Positions 1-6,991 of a stretch of 9,787 nt of DNA are shown piece after piece (position 1 is the first letter of the stretch; each line of letters opens with the position of its first letter). The notes beneath the pieces were generated by a model. The model was not told the DNA's origin. It did not search any database and saw only the letters and a list, made by a program, of their open reading frames with translations. This DNA is from Betaproteobacteria bacterium UBA5582. Its GTDB lineage: Bacteria > Pseudomonadota > Gammaproteobacteria > Burkholderiales > Rhodocyclaceae. The DNA lies in contig DILW01000005.1 in NCBI GenBank assembly GCA_002425245.1, positions 1-9,787 of the forward strand, given 5' to 3'. A program made the position numbers and the translations under genes.

Positions 1-1
1 G

Positions 2-610
2 GTGGGGCGTCTCGACCGGGTCATGGTGACGCACGGCGACACCGACCACGCCGGGGGCCTGGCTTCCTTGCGTGCGGCGGTGCCGATCGCCACGCTTTCC
101 TCGTCCGTGGCCGGCATCGGCGACGAGTTGTGTTTCGCCGGCCAGCACTGGCAGTGGGACGGGGTCGATTTCAGCGTCCTTCATCCGCCGGCCGAGGCCT
201 ACGGGACGGGCGGGCAGGGGAATTCGCTGTCCTGCGTGCTGTCGGTCGAGGCCCATGGGCAGCGCATGCTGCTGACCGCCGACATCGAGGCAGCGGAGGA
301 AGGGGCCTTGATCGCCCGTAACGGCGCGGCCTTGCCGGCCTCGATCCTGCTGGTGCCGCATCATGGTGCCAGACGGTCGTCGACGGCCGAATTCGTGCAG
401 GCCGTGGGCGCTCGCGAAGTGATTTATTCGGTCGGCTACCGCAACCGTTTCGGGCATCCGCGACCCGAGGTCGAGGCCCGCTATGCCAGCAGTGGCGCCC
501 GCCAGTGGCGTACCGACCGCGACGGCGCGATCCACGTGGCACTTGCGCCCACGGGTATCGCGGTGAGCGCGGAGCGGGCGCAAAAGGCCCGCTACTGGCA
601 CGGTCGGTGA
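2..610 (+). CDS. comEC: ComEC/Rec2 DNA-uptake channel, C-terminal metallo-beta-lactamase-like domain (5' end outside window)
   Basis: This is the last ~202 residues of a protein that begins before the window. ComEC is the inner-membrane channel that carries transforming single-stranded DNA into the cytoplasm; its C-terminal domain has a metallo-beta-lactamase fold and is thought to degrade the non-transported strand. Counting from the codon at position 2, the visible motifs are the metal-binding THGDTDHAGG (residues 10-19), GNSLSCVL (73-80), LLTADIE with its Asp94, VPHHGA (118-123) and FGHP (150-153), in the order usual for ComEC C-termini. The reading frame is open to the left edge, so the GTG at position 2 is an internal Val, not a start. 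The membrane competence domain is not in the window. A free-standing ComEC-like hydrolase cannot be fully excluded from this piece alone, but full ComEC is much more likely. Confidence 0.9.
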   Translation: MGRLDRVMVTHGDTDHAGGLASLRAAVPIATLSSSVAGIGDELCFAGQHWQWDGVDFSVLHPPAEAYGTGGQGNSLSCVLSVEAHGQRMLLTADIEAAEEGALIARNGAALPASILLVPHHGARRSSTAEFVQAVGAREVIYSVGYRNRFGHPRPEVEARYASSGARQWRTDRDGAIHVALAPTGIAVSAERAQKARYWHGR

Positions 611-623
611 TACATTTCAGGGC

Positions 624-630
624 AGGAGGT
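624..630 (+). promoter_or_regulatory. Strong Shine-Dalgarno for the first alpha/beta hydrolase
   Basis: AGGAGGT lies 5 nt before the ATG at 636. It is a near-perfect anti-16S match and fixes the start of the following gene. Only 25 bp separate that ATG from the comEC stop, so the two genes may be cotranscribed. Confidence 0.8.
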
Positions 631-635
631 GCGCC

Positions 636-1490
636 ATGACCCGCAGACAATATACCGTTCAGTGCCTCAGTCCTTCGGGATTGCACCGGATGTCTTACTA
701 CGAGTGGGGCGCCCACGACAATCCGCGCGTGCTCGTCTGCGTCCATGGCCTGACCCGCAACGCCCGCGATTTCGACGCGCTGGCCGAGGCCATGTGTGGG
801 CATTACCGGGTCATCTGTCCGGATGTGGTCGGTCGCGGGCAAAGCTGCCGGCTGCGTGACCCGGCGAATTACGCGATCCCGCAATACGTCGCCGACATGG
901 TGACGCTGCTGGCACGGCTCAATGTCGATACCGTACATTGGCTCGGTACCTCGATGGGGGGCTTGATCGGCATGGCGCTGGCGGCGCAGGCGGGAACACC
1001 GATCCAGCGCCTGGTGCTCAACGATGTCGGGCCGCTGATCACGGTCGAGTCGCTGCGCCGGATCGCTGCCTACGTTGGTGTCGACCCCGATTGGGCCAGC
1101 CTCGACGAGGCAGTCGATTACGTTCGCCAGATCAGCGCACCATTCGGACCGCTGACCGACGCCCAGTGGTACCACCTGACCGAAACCAGCGTCGTCCAGC
1201 GACCCGATGGCCGCTGGGCCTTCCGCTACGATCCGCTGATCGCCGAACCCTTCCGCCAGGCTTTCGCCGACCGGGACATCGACCTGTGGCCGATGTACCA
1301 GGCAATCAGTTGTCCGACGCTGGTCATCCGCGGCGCCGAATCCGACCTGCTCACCCGCGAAACCTGGCAGCGCATGGGCGAATGCGGGCCGCGCGCGCAA
1401 CTGGCCGAAGTTCCCGGGGTCGGCCATGCGCCGATGTTCCAGTCCGATGCGCAGATTGCCATCGTTCGCGATTTTCTATTGAGTGCATGA
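636..1490 (+). CDS. Alpha/beta-fold hydrolase (284 aa)
   Basis: A complete alpha/beta hydrolase, probably a cytoplasmic serine esterase or related enzyme; the substrate cannot be told from sequence. An oxyanion-hole region VHGLTRN is at 36-42. The nucleophile elbow GTSMGG (104-109) places the catalytic Ser at 106. The likely acid is Asp237 in RGAESD, and the catalytic His is His264 in GVGHAP. A lid or cap region of roughly 135-215 sits between the nucleophile and the acid. There is no signal peptide or membrane segment. The length is typical for single-domain family members. The start is set by AGGAGGT at 624-630. The stop overlaps the start of a second hydrolase (ATGA, 1487-1490), implying translational coupling. 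Family assignment is firm; no specific function is claimed. Confidence 0.92.
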   Translation: MTRRQYTVQCLSPSGLHRMSYYEWGAHDNPRVLVCVHGLTRNARDFDALAEAMCGHYRVICPDVVGRGQSCRLRDPANYAIPQYVADMVTLLARLNVDTVHWLGTSMGGLIGMALAAQAGTPIQRLVLNDVGPLITVESLRRIAAYVGVDPDWASLDEAVDYVRQISAPFGPLTDAQWYHLTETSVVQRPDGRWAFRYDPLIAEPFRQAFADRDIDLWPMYQAISCPTLVIRGAESDLLTRETWQRMGECGPRAQLAEVPGVGHAPMFQSDAQIAIVRDFLLSA

Positions 1491-2245
1491 AACACGTTCT
1501 GGTTACCGGATTGAATCTGGAATACCGCGACATCCCCGCCACCGCTGTCGACCGGCCGGCGCTGGTGATGTTGCACGAAGGTCTGGGCTGCGTTGCCATG
1601 TGGCGCGATTTTCCCGACAAACTGGCGGCGGCGACCGGTTGCCGCGTGGTCGTCTATTCACGGCCGGGCTATGGCAGTTCGGACCCGCATCCGCAGCCGC
1701 GCCAGCCCGACTACATGCACCGCGAGGCACGCGAGGTGCTGCCGGCTTTCCTGGCTGCGCTCTCTATCGTCCGGCCGGTGCTGCTCGGCCACAGCGACGG
1801 CGGCAGCATCGCGCTGATTCATGCCGGCAGTTTTCCGCAAGCGGTGGCAGGCATCGTGGTGATGGCGCCGCACGAGTTCATCGAGGAAGAAACCCTGGCC
1901 GGTATCCGCACCGCGCGCAAATATTGGGGGAGTAGCGACTGGCCGCAGAAGCTGGCGCGCTATCACCGCGACGCGCAGCGCGTGTTTCATGACTGGAATG
2001 ATTGCTGGCTGTCGCCCGAATTCCGCGACTGGAACATCGAGGATTGCCTGCCGGCGATCCGCTGTCCGGTGCTGGCCATTCAGGGCGAGGACGATGAGTA
2101 CGCGACGATGCGTCAGATCGAGGTGATTGCGGAAAAGGTGCCGGGAACTCGCTTGCTCGGTCTCGCCGACTGCGGCCACTCGCCGCAGCGCGACCAGGAA
2201 GCGGCCGTGCTGGCGGCGATTGCCAGCTTTATCAGTTCGGTGTGA
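1487..2245 (+). CDS. Second alpha/beta-fold hydrolase (252 aa)
   Basis: A second, clearly different alpha/beta hydrolase. The nucleophile elbow is GHSDGG (101-106) with catalytic Ser103; the acid is Asp202 or Asp203 in QGEDDEY; the His is His231 in DCGHSP. LHEGLG (29-34) occupies the oxyanion-hole position, and YSRPGYG (57-63) follows strand 4. The GHSDGG elbow, with Asp right after the nucleophile, is a subfamily feature distinct from the GTSMGG of the preceding gene. ATG at 1487 is chosen because it forms the ATGA overlap with the upstream stop and gives the expected N-terminus; the open frame extends far upstream, but only as an out-of-frame reading of the first hydrolase. The 3' end overlaps the convergent gene by 14 bp (2232-2245). 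No signal peptide is seen, so it is probably cytoplasmic. Substrate unknown. Confidence 0.9.
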   Translation: MKHVLVTGLNLEYRDIPATAVDRPALVMLHEGLGCVAMWRDFPDKLAAATGCRVVVYSRPGYGSSDPHPQPRQPDYMHREAREVLPAFLAALSIVRPVLLGHSDGGSIALIHAGSFPQAVAGIVVMAPHEFIEEETLAGIRTARKYWGSSDWPQKLARYHRDAQRVFHDWNDCWLSPEFRDWNIEDCLPAIRCPVLAIQGEDDEYATMRQIEVIAEKVPGTRLLGLADCGHSPQRDQEAAVLAAIASFISSV

Positions 2246-2822
2246 ACTGTTCCTGGACGATCATCCAGCGATCGTTCGTCCGGCTGAGTTGCAACTGCTT
2301 GATGCCACGGTCGTTTAGGCGGCTGGTGCGATAAGTCATCGGGAAGCTGATGATGGCACCGTTCGTGCCGTCTAGCTGGATATCGGGCTCATCAATGTTG
2401 ATTTCGATCTTGCCGGCCTGGCCGATGATCCGCCGTCGGCTGGCACGCCACTGTTCCGGGGTGTCGGCGGTGCCTTGGAAGCTTTTGTCATAAAACTCGA
2501 GGTAGCGATTCACGTCATTGTTCGACCAGGCACTGCGCCAACTGGAAACGAAGGCCAGCAGTTCGGCCTTGATTTCAGTTTCCGGATTGATTTTTGCCGG
2601 CGGCGGTGCCGCTGCCGGAACCGCGGCAGGCGGTTCATTGGCGACCAAGGTTTCGGGTACGGCGTCGAGCAGGGCTTTGGCTGCCTCTGGCGCCGCTACC
2701 ACTGCTGGCGGTGGCGGGTTGGTTAAGTCACCGTACAGACTGAATAATGCGATGGACAAAAGTGCGCCGCCGATGACTACCACTGCCAGCGGTACGTAGC
2801 TACGCGAATCTCCCTGATTCAT
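2232..2822 (-). CDS. Membrane-anchored protein with C-terminal NTF2-like domain (Cds6/SnoaL-type), 196 aa
   Basis: The N-terminus has one strong hydrophobic segment (about residues 9-30), preceded by few charges, that would act as an uncleaved anchor. A flexible Pro/Ala-rich linker follows (about 35-78). The folded C-terminal domain (about 82-194) carries a W-x(3)-W pattern at 95-99, EFYDKSF (109-115) and WRASRRR (125-131), ending in a beta-rich stretch. This pattern matches the NTF2-like domain found at the C-terminus of L,D-transpeptidases of the Cds6 type and in SnoaL-like proteins. The catalytic L,D-transpeptidase domain is absent, so the protein is probably a ligand-binding or scaffolding periplasmic protein. 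The start is supported by GGAGG (complement of 2831-2835), 8 nt upstream of the ATG. It lies 108 bp downstream of the carbonic anhydrase gene and may be cotranscribed with it. Domain call is from motif memory; function unknown. Confidence 0.75.
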   Translation of the reverse strand: MNQGDSRSYVPLAVVVIGGALLSIALFSLYGDLTNPPPPAVVAAPEAAKALLDAVPETLVANEPPAAVPAAAPPPAKINPETEIKAELLAFVSSWRSAWSNNDVNRYLEFYDKSFQGTADTPEQWRASRRRIIGQAGKIEINIDEPDIQLDGTNGAIISFPMTYRTSRLNDRGIKQLQLSRTNDRWMIVQEQFTPN

Positions 2823-2930
2823 GCTTGCTGCCTCCAGAACATTGAGTAACAGAAATTGATGTGACGGTCTGCTGCCGCTTGTCCGGATTCTGCATGACTA
2901 ATGGATTGCTAGGCAAGCTATCTATATAAA

Positions 2931-3464
2931 TCAATACGATTTATTGATTTCTTTGATGGATTTTTTGTAGCGCTCCGCGTTACTGACGTAATGCATTGCC
3001 GATGCCATAAGTTTTGCGACATCGTCATCACTTAGTTCGCGGACGATTTTTCCGGGCGAGCCAACGATCAGGCAGCGGTCGGGAAAAACCTTGCCTTCCG
3101 GGATCAGCGTGTTGGCGCCGACGATGCAGCCCTTGCCGATCACCGCCCGGTTGAGAATCACCGAGCCGATGCCGATCAGACTGCCGTCGCCAACGGTGCA
3201 ACCGTGCAGCATGACCAGATGGCCGACGGTGACGTTGTCGCCGATGTGCATCGGCACACCTTCGTCGGTATGCAGCACGGAGCCGTCCTGGATGTTGGTG
3301 TTGGCGCCGATGTGGATCGGGTCGTTGTCGCCGCGCAGGGTGGCGTTCCACCACACCGAGGCATTGGCGCCCAGGCGCACGTCGCCGATCACGGTGGCGT
3401 TCGGGGCAACCCAGGCGTTGTCGCCAAGTTGCGGGATCTTGTCGTCGAGTTGATAGAGCGGCAT
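2931..3464 (-). CDS. Gamma-class carbonic anhydrase-like protein (YrdA/PaaY type), 177 aa
   Basis: A left-handed beta-helix protein of hexapeptide repeats (residues ~12-140, with recurrent [IV]GxxxxI/V turns). The three zinc-ligand histidines of gamma carbonic anhydrases are present: His65 in VLHTDEG, and His82 and His87 in VGHLVMLHGC. Arg44 and Asp46 in LRGDNDPI and Gln59-Asp60 in NIQDGS match other conserved family positions. The family acts as homotrimers; members reversibly hydrate CO2 or, in PaaY, hydrolyse thioesters, and many YrdA-like members have weak or untested activity. I chose ATG 3464 because AAGGAGA (complement of 3469-3475) precedes it by 4 nt and the protein then begins like its relatives. 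The frame stays open 30 codons further upstream, but that stretch is AT-rich and atypical. The last ~12 residues are Lys-rich and AT-rich in DNA. Confidence 0.9.
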   Translation of the reverse strand: MPLYQLDDKIPQLGDNAWVAPNATVIGDVRLGANASVWWNATLRGDNDPIHIGANTNIQDGSVLHTDEGVPMHIGDNVTVGHLVMLHGCTVGDGSLIGIGSVILNRAVIGKGCIVGANTLIPEGKVFPDRCLIVGSPGKIVRELSDDDVAKLMASAMHYVSNAERYKKSIKEINKSY

Positions 3465-3613
3465 GTTGTCTCCTTGATGGGTTTGCCGATGATAAGTGTT
3501 CGTTGTGTGTCCGGGTGTTATATAGCCAATTAATATATTAAAAACATTTTTCATTCTTTCTGTGCGAGTCGGCGAGCGCTAATCTGTCGGCCTTGTTGCC
3601 TGGATCGCTCCCG
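3465..3613 (+). promoter_or_regulatory. AT-rich divergent intergenic region with a 12-bp palindrome
   Basis: This 149-bp spacer separates the divergent carbonic anhydrase (-) and permease (+) genes and must hold promoters for both. Its centre (about 3518-3552) is sharply AT-rich compared with the surrounding coding DNA. It contains the perfect palindrome TTAATATATTAA at 3530-3541 and TATATA at 3520-3525. No hexamer pair with a good -35 match at 16-18 bp spacing is evident for either direction, so no start site is assigned. The palindrome may simply reflect local AT-richness or may be an operator. Confidence 0.4.
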
Positions 3614-5410
3614 ATGTCTTTGCCCGAACACCTGCACGCCGCTGTCGTCGGCCTTGTCTTGATCGGCCTGTTCGCCGCCTTCGTGCGCGAATGGCTGAAG
3701 CCGGACGTGGCCGTCATGCTGGCGGTGGCCGTGCTCCTGGCGCTGGGACTGCTGTCGGCCAAGGATGTGACCGGCGTGTTCGGCAATAGCGCGCCGATCA
3801 CCATTGCCTGTCTGTTCATCATCAGCGGTGCCCTGTCGAAAACCGGTTGTGTCGACCGTCTCGGTGACTGGCTCGGCCATCTGGCCGGGCAGAGCGAGTT
3901 CCGCCTGTTGCTGGCCCTGCTGGCGGTCGGTCTGCTGATTTCGCCGTTCATCAACAATACGCCGGTGGTGATGGTGATGATTCCGGCGGTGATCGCCATG
4001 GCCGGGCGCTACAACATTGCCCCGTCGCGTTTGCTGATACCGCTCTCCTACGCGACCATTCTCGGCGGCCTGATCACCATGGTCGGCACTTCGACCAACA
4101 TCCTCGTCGATGGCGTCGCCCGGGCGCATGGGCTGGCGCCATTCACCATGTTCGAAATCAGTGCGCCGGCCATCGTCATGGCGCTCGCCGGTTGCGCCTT
4201 CATGGCCCTGTTCGCGCAGCGCCTGCTGCCGGTGCGCGAGACGCTGACGCAGCAATTCACCGGCAGCGGCGACCGGTTGTTCATGACCGAACTGTTCGTG
4301 CCGGCCGATTCGCACCTGATCGGCAAGACGCTCAAGGAAACCAAGCTGGCCAACGGCGTCATCCAGGTGCTCAACCTGTGCCGCGGCGAAGAAGAGATTG
4401 CCAACCCGGACCCGGCGACGCGCATCGAGGCCGGCGACCGCATCGTCGTGCACAGCCGTAGCAGCGACATGATGGCCCTGCGCAGCACCGACCTGGTCGG
4501 CCTGCAGGTGCAGGCCGGGCAGCACGATCTGGAGACGCTGCGCCGGCGCGACGTGGTCATGGTCGAAGCCATCGTTGGCCAGACCTCGCGCTACGTCCTG
4601 CGCCCGATCCGCGACCTTGACCTGCTCGCCCGTTACGGTATCCACCTGATTGCCGTGCATCGGCGTGATGCGTCGTTCTCGCAGATCGGCGACGATTTCC
4701 AGTTGCAGGTCGGCGACGTGCTGCTGGTCGAGGGCACGCCGGCGCAGATCAAGCGTTTCTGCGACAACGGCGACCTGTTCGCCATTACCGAAGGGCGCCA
4801 GGTGACCAACCGCCAAGCCAAGGCGCCGATTGCCATGGCGACCATCGCCGGCGTCATGGTGTTGGCCGCCTTCAACGTCATGCCGATCGAGGGGCTGGCG
4901 ATCATCGGTGCGGCCGTTGTCGTCGCCACCGGCTGCATCCGCGCCGACGAAGCCTACAAATCCATCGAATGGCCGATCCTGATCCTGATCTTCGGCATGC
5001 TGGCGATCAGCATCGCGATGAAGGACTCAGGTCTGGCCGGATTGCTGGCTGCGCAACTGGTGGTGCTCGGCGATGGTTTGTCGCCCTGGCTGATGCTGTC
5101 GCTGGTCATCCTGCTGACCTCGATTGCCACCGAGTTCATCAGCAACAACGCGATTGCCGTGCTGTTCACGCCGGTGGTCATCGGCGTTGCCGAGCAGCTC
5201 GGCGTCGATCCGCGACCCTTCGTCGTCGGGGTGATGTTCGCCGCCAGTTGCAGCTTTGCCACGCCGATCGGCTACCAGACCAACACACTGGTTTATAGCG
5301 CCGGCAATTACCGCTTTGCCGATTTCGCGCGCATGGGTATTCCGATGAACCTCATCACCTGGGTTCTGGCCAGCCTGCTGATCCCCCTGTTCTGGCCGTT
5401 GCACGGCTGA
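3614..5410 (+). CDS. SLC13/DASS family permease with two central RCK_C (TrkA_C) domains, 598 aa
   Basis: An inner-membrane secondary transporter of the divalent anion:sodium symporter superfamily. It has two hydrophobic halves (about 10-205 and 403-596), each with the paired signature motifs: NNTPVV (114-119) and GTSTNIL (158-164) in the first, SNNAIAVLFTP (510-520) and TPIGYQTNTLVY (550-561) in the second. These Ser/Asn/Thr motifs form the sodium and substrate sites in structurally known family members. Two soluble RCK_C-like domains (about 218-292 and 306-392, the first beginning TELFVPADSHLIGKTL) are inserted between the halves, as in sulfate-type members of bacteria and algae. The substrate is not determinable; sulfate or another oxyanion is an inference. 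The start is uncertain: ATG 3614 fits, but TTG codons at 3593 and 3596 are in frame, and none has a strong Shine-Dalgarno. Confidence 0.88.
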   Translation: MSLPEHLHAAVVGLVLIGLFAAFVREWLKPDVAVMLAVAVLLALGLLSAKDVTGVFGNSAPITIACLFIISGALSKTGCVDRLGDWLGHLAGQSEFRLLLALLAVGLLISPFINNTPVVMVMIPAVIAMAGRYNIAPSRLLIPLSYATILGGLITMVGTSTNILVDGVARAHGLAPFTMFEISAPAIVMALAGCAFMALFAQRLLPVRETLTQQFTGSGDRLFMTELFVPADSHLIGKTLKETKLANGVIQVLNLCRGEEEIANPDPATRIEAGDRIVVHSRSSDMMALRSTDLVGLQVQAGQHDLETLRRRDVVMVEAIVGQTSRYVLRPIRDLDLLARYGIHLIAVHRRDASFSQIGDDFQLQVGDVLLVEGTPAQIKRFCDNGDLFAITEGRQVTNRQAKAPIAMATIAGVMVLAAFNVMPIEGLAIIGAAVVVATGCIRADEAYKSIEWPILILIFGMLAISIAMKDSGLAGLLAAQLVVLGDGLSPWLMLSLVILLTSIATEFISNNAIAVLFTPVVIGVAEQLGVDPRPFVVGVMFAASCSFATPIGYQTNTLVYSAGNYRFADFARMGIPMNLITWVLASLLIPLFWPLHG

Positions 5411-5451
5411 GCTTGTGGCATCATCCGGTTGAACCGACCGGAGAATGAAGT

Positions 5452-5808
5452 TTGCCCGACCTCGATGCCTTGACCGCGGAATTGCTGGCTTTCCGCGACG
5501 CCCGCGACTGGCGCCAGTTCCACACCCTGCGCCAGTTGATCGTTTCGCTCAACCTGGAAGCCGGCGAACTGCTCGAACTGACGCAGTGGAAGAGTGACGC
5601 CGAAATCGACGCCCTGGCGGCCGATCCGCATTCGGCTGAAGCGCTGCGCGACGAGTGTGCCGACGTGTTGCTCTACCTGCTGTTGATCGCCGACAAGACG
5701 GGGATCGACTTGCTTGCCGCCGCCCGTGCCAAATTGCGGAAGAACGCAGAAAAATATCCGGTGGAGAAGGCGCGCGGTTCGCGGGCCAAATACACGCAGT
5801 TGAAGTAG
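5452..5808 (+). CDS. MazG-like nucleotide pyrophosphohydrolase (118 aa, TTG start)
   Basis: A small all-alpha NTP pyrophosphatase of the MazG/dCTPase (RS21-C6, DCTPP1-like) group. Such enzymes hydrolyse non-canonical or excess (d)NTPs to the monophosphate and pyrophosphate. The Mg-binding signature is complete: EAGE (ExxE, 36-39) with Glu42 on one helix, and ECAD (ExxD, 68-71) on the next. The family's N-terminal FRDARDWRQFH (14-24) and C-terminal KNAEKYPVEKARG (97-109) are also present, and the length is normal. The start must be TTG 5452 or later, because an in-frame TGA lies at 5446-5448; GGAG at 5440-5443, 8 nt upstream, supports it. It follows the permease by 41 bp and precedes the DUF3095 gene by 6 bp, so the last two are very likely cotranscribed. 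Confidence 0.9.
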   Translation: MPDLDALTAELLAFRDARDWRQFHTLRQLIVSLNLEAGELLELTQWKSDAEIDALAADPHSAEALRDECADVLLYLLLIADKTGIDLLAAARAKLRKNAEKYPVEKARGSRAKYTQLK

Positions 5809-5814
5809 CGCCCG

Positions 5815-6987
5815 ATGCCGCACAGTGTTTTTTACCGCGACCTGGTGCCGCTACCGAGCTTCGAGGCGGCGATGGACACGCAAGCTCACGTCGAGTTGCC
5901 CGACGACTGGTGGGTGGTGATCGCCGACGTCGTCAATTCGACCCAGGCAATCGCCGATGGTGCCTACAAGAAGGTCAATACGGTGGGGGTGGCCTGCATC
6001 GCGGCGATCGCCAATATCGACCGCAGCCTTGAACTGCCCTTCATTTTCGGCGGCGACGGAGCAACCTGTGCTGTTCCCGACAGCCTGCGCGAGCAGGCCA
6101 TCGTCGCTTTGCGCGGAACCCAGCGACTGGCCGCCGAGAGCTTCGGGTTGATCCTGCGCGCCGGTCTGGTGCGCGTCGGCGAGCTGCGCGCTGAAGGTCG
6201 ATGGACGCGGGTGGCGAAGATCCCGCTATCGCCGCTGGTGATGCTGCCGGTGTTTTCCGGGCGCGGCTGGGAAGCAGCCGAGCAGCGCGTCAGGCTGGGG
6301 CAGGGCGCGCTCATCGTCGATCCGGACGGCGGTCCGGCCGAGGCCAGTTTTGAGGGCTTCGAATGCCGCTGGCAGAACGTGCCCAGCTTCCGCGACGTCA
6401 AGCTGTCCCTGATCGTGGTTGCCACTTCGTCCGACGCGCAGCTCAACCAGCAAACTTACCAGCGTCTGCTGGATGGCATCCGGAAGATATTCGGCGACCC
6501 TGGCGCCCACCACCCGCTGCGTGTCGACGGGATGCAGCTGGCCTTCTCGCCGGCGGCGCTGGCTGGCGAGACACTGGTGCGTTCCTTTGGCCGGGGCTGG
6601 TTGGCAAAGCTGGGCTACGGATTGCGCATGCTGCTGCAAAACCTCGCCGGCTGGTGGTTGTTTTCGCGCAAGATCGACACCCGGGCCGTTCGCTGGAGCC
6701 GCTACCGTGACGATATGGTGCGCAACACCGATTTCCGCAAGTTCGACGGCGCGTTGCGCATGGTGCTCGACGCCAGCGCAGCCCAGGTGGAAGAACTGGA
6801 GCGCTGGCTGGCCACCGAGCGGGCGGCCGGGCGGCTGGCCTGGGGGCTGCACAAATCGCGCGAGGCGCTGATCACCTGTCTGGTCGAAGCGCACGAAGGC
6901 CGGCACCTGCATTTCGTCGATGGCAGCGACGGCGGTTACGCGCTGGCGGCGCGTCAGCTCAAGGCACAACTGGCCGAGCGCGACTGA
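5815..6987 (+). CDS. DUF3095 family protein with class III cyclase-like N-terminal core (390 aa)
   Basis: I recognise this as a DUF3095-type protein, a family without an established function. The N-terminal half has, in order, WVVIADVVNSTQAI (33-46), KKVNTVG (52-58), PFIFGGDGATCAVP (75-88) and LRAGLVRVGEL (114-124). Asp38 and Asp81 are 43 residues apart, the same arrangement as the two metal-binding Asp of class III adenylate/guanylate cyclases, and the LRAGLVRVGEL segment falls where cyclases have their GIHxG strand. The classical downstream N-x(3)-R transition-state motif is not recognisable; instead there is LPVFSGRGWEAAEQR (144-158). The C-terminal half (about 190-390) contains a Trp-rich hydrophobic patch (LLQNLAGWWLFS, 273-284) and helical segments of unknown role. 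There is no signal peptide. The start 6 bp after the pyrophosphohydrolase stop suggests one operon. Cyclase activity is an inference from motifs only. Confidence 0.82.
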   Translation: MPHSVFYRDLVPLPSFEAAMDTQAHVELPDDWWVVIADVVNSTQAIADGAYKKVNTVGVACIAAIANIDRSLELPFIFGGDGATCAVPDSLREQAIVALRGTQRLAAESFGLILRAGLVRVGELRAEGRWTRVAKIPLSPLVMLPVFSGRGWEAAEQRVRLGQGALIVDPDGGPAEASFEGFECRWQNVPSFRDVKLSLIVVATSSDAQLNQQTYQRLLDGIRKIFGDPGAHHPLRVDGMQLAFSPAALAGETLVRSFGRGWLAKLGYGLRMLLQNLAGWWLFSRKIDTRAVRWSRYRDDMVRNTDFRKFDGALRMVLDASAAQVEELERWLATERAAGRLAWGLHKSREALITCLVEAHEGRHLHFVDGSDGGYALAARQLKAQLAERD

Positions 6988-6991
6988 ACGC

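Noticed and set aside
171..1427. A 418-codon open frame on the minus strand opposite comEC and the first hydrolase
   Set aside because: It is antisense to two genes with complete catalytic motifs, and its composition (Arg/Pro/Ala rich, no recognisable domain) is that of a GC-rich shadow frame.
938..1486. N-terminal extension of the second hydrolase frame upstream of 1487
   Set aside because: The extension is an out-of-frame reading of the first hydrolase; ATG 1487 with the ATGA overlap gives a family-like N-terminus.
3465..3554. A 30-codon N-terminal extension of the carbonic anhydrase
   Set aside because: ATG 3464 has a good Shine-Dalgarno and matches the family's usual beginning; the extension is AT-rich and lies over the presumed promoter.
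3551..4816. A 421-codon minus-strand open frame rich in His, Gln, Asp and Arg opposite the permease
   Set aside because: Its unusual composition is the mirror of hydrophobic transmembrane codons on the plus strand; no start signal or domain is seen.
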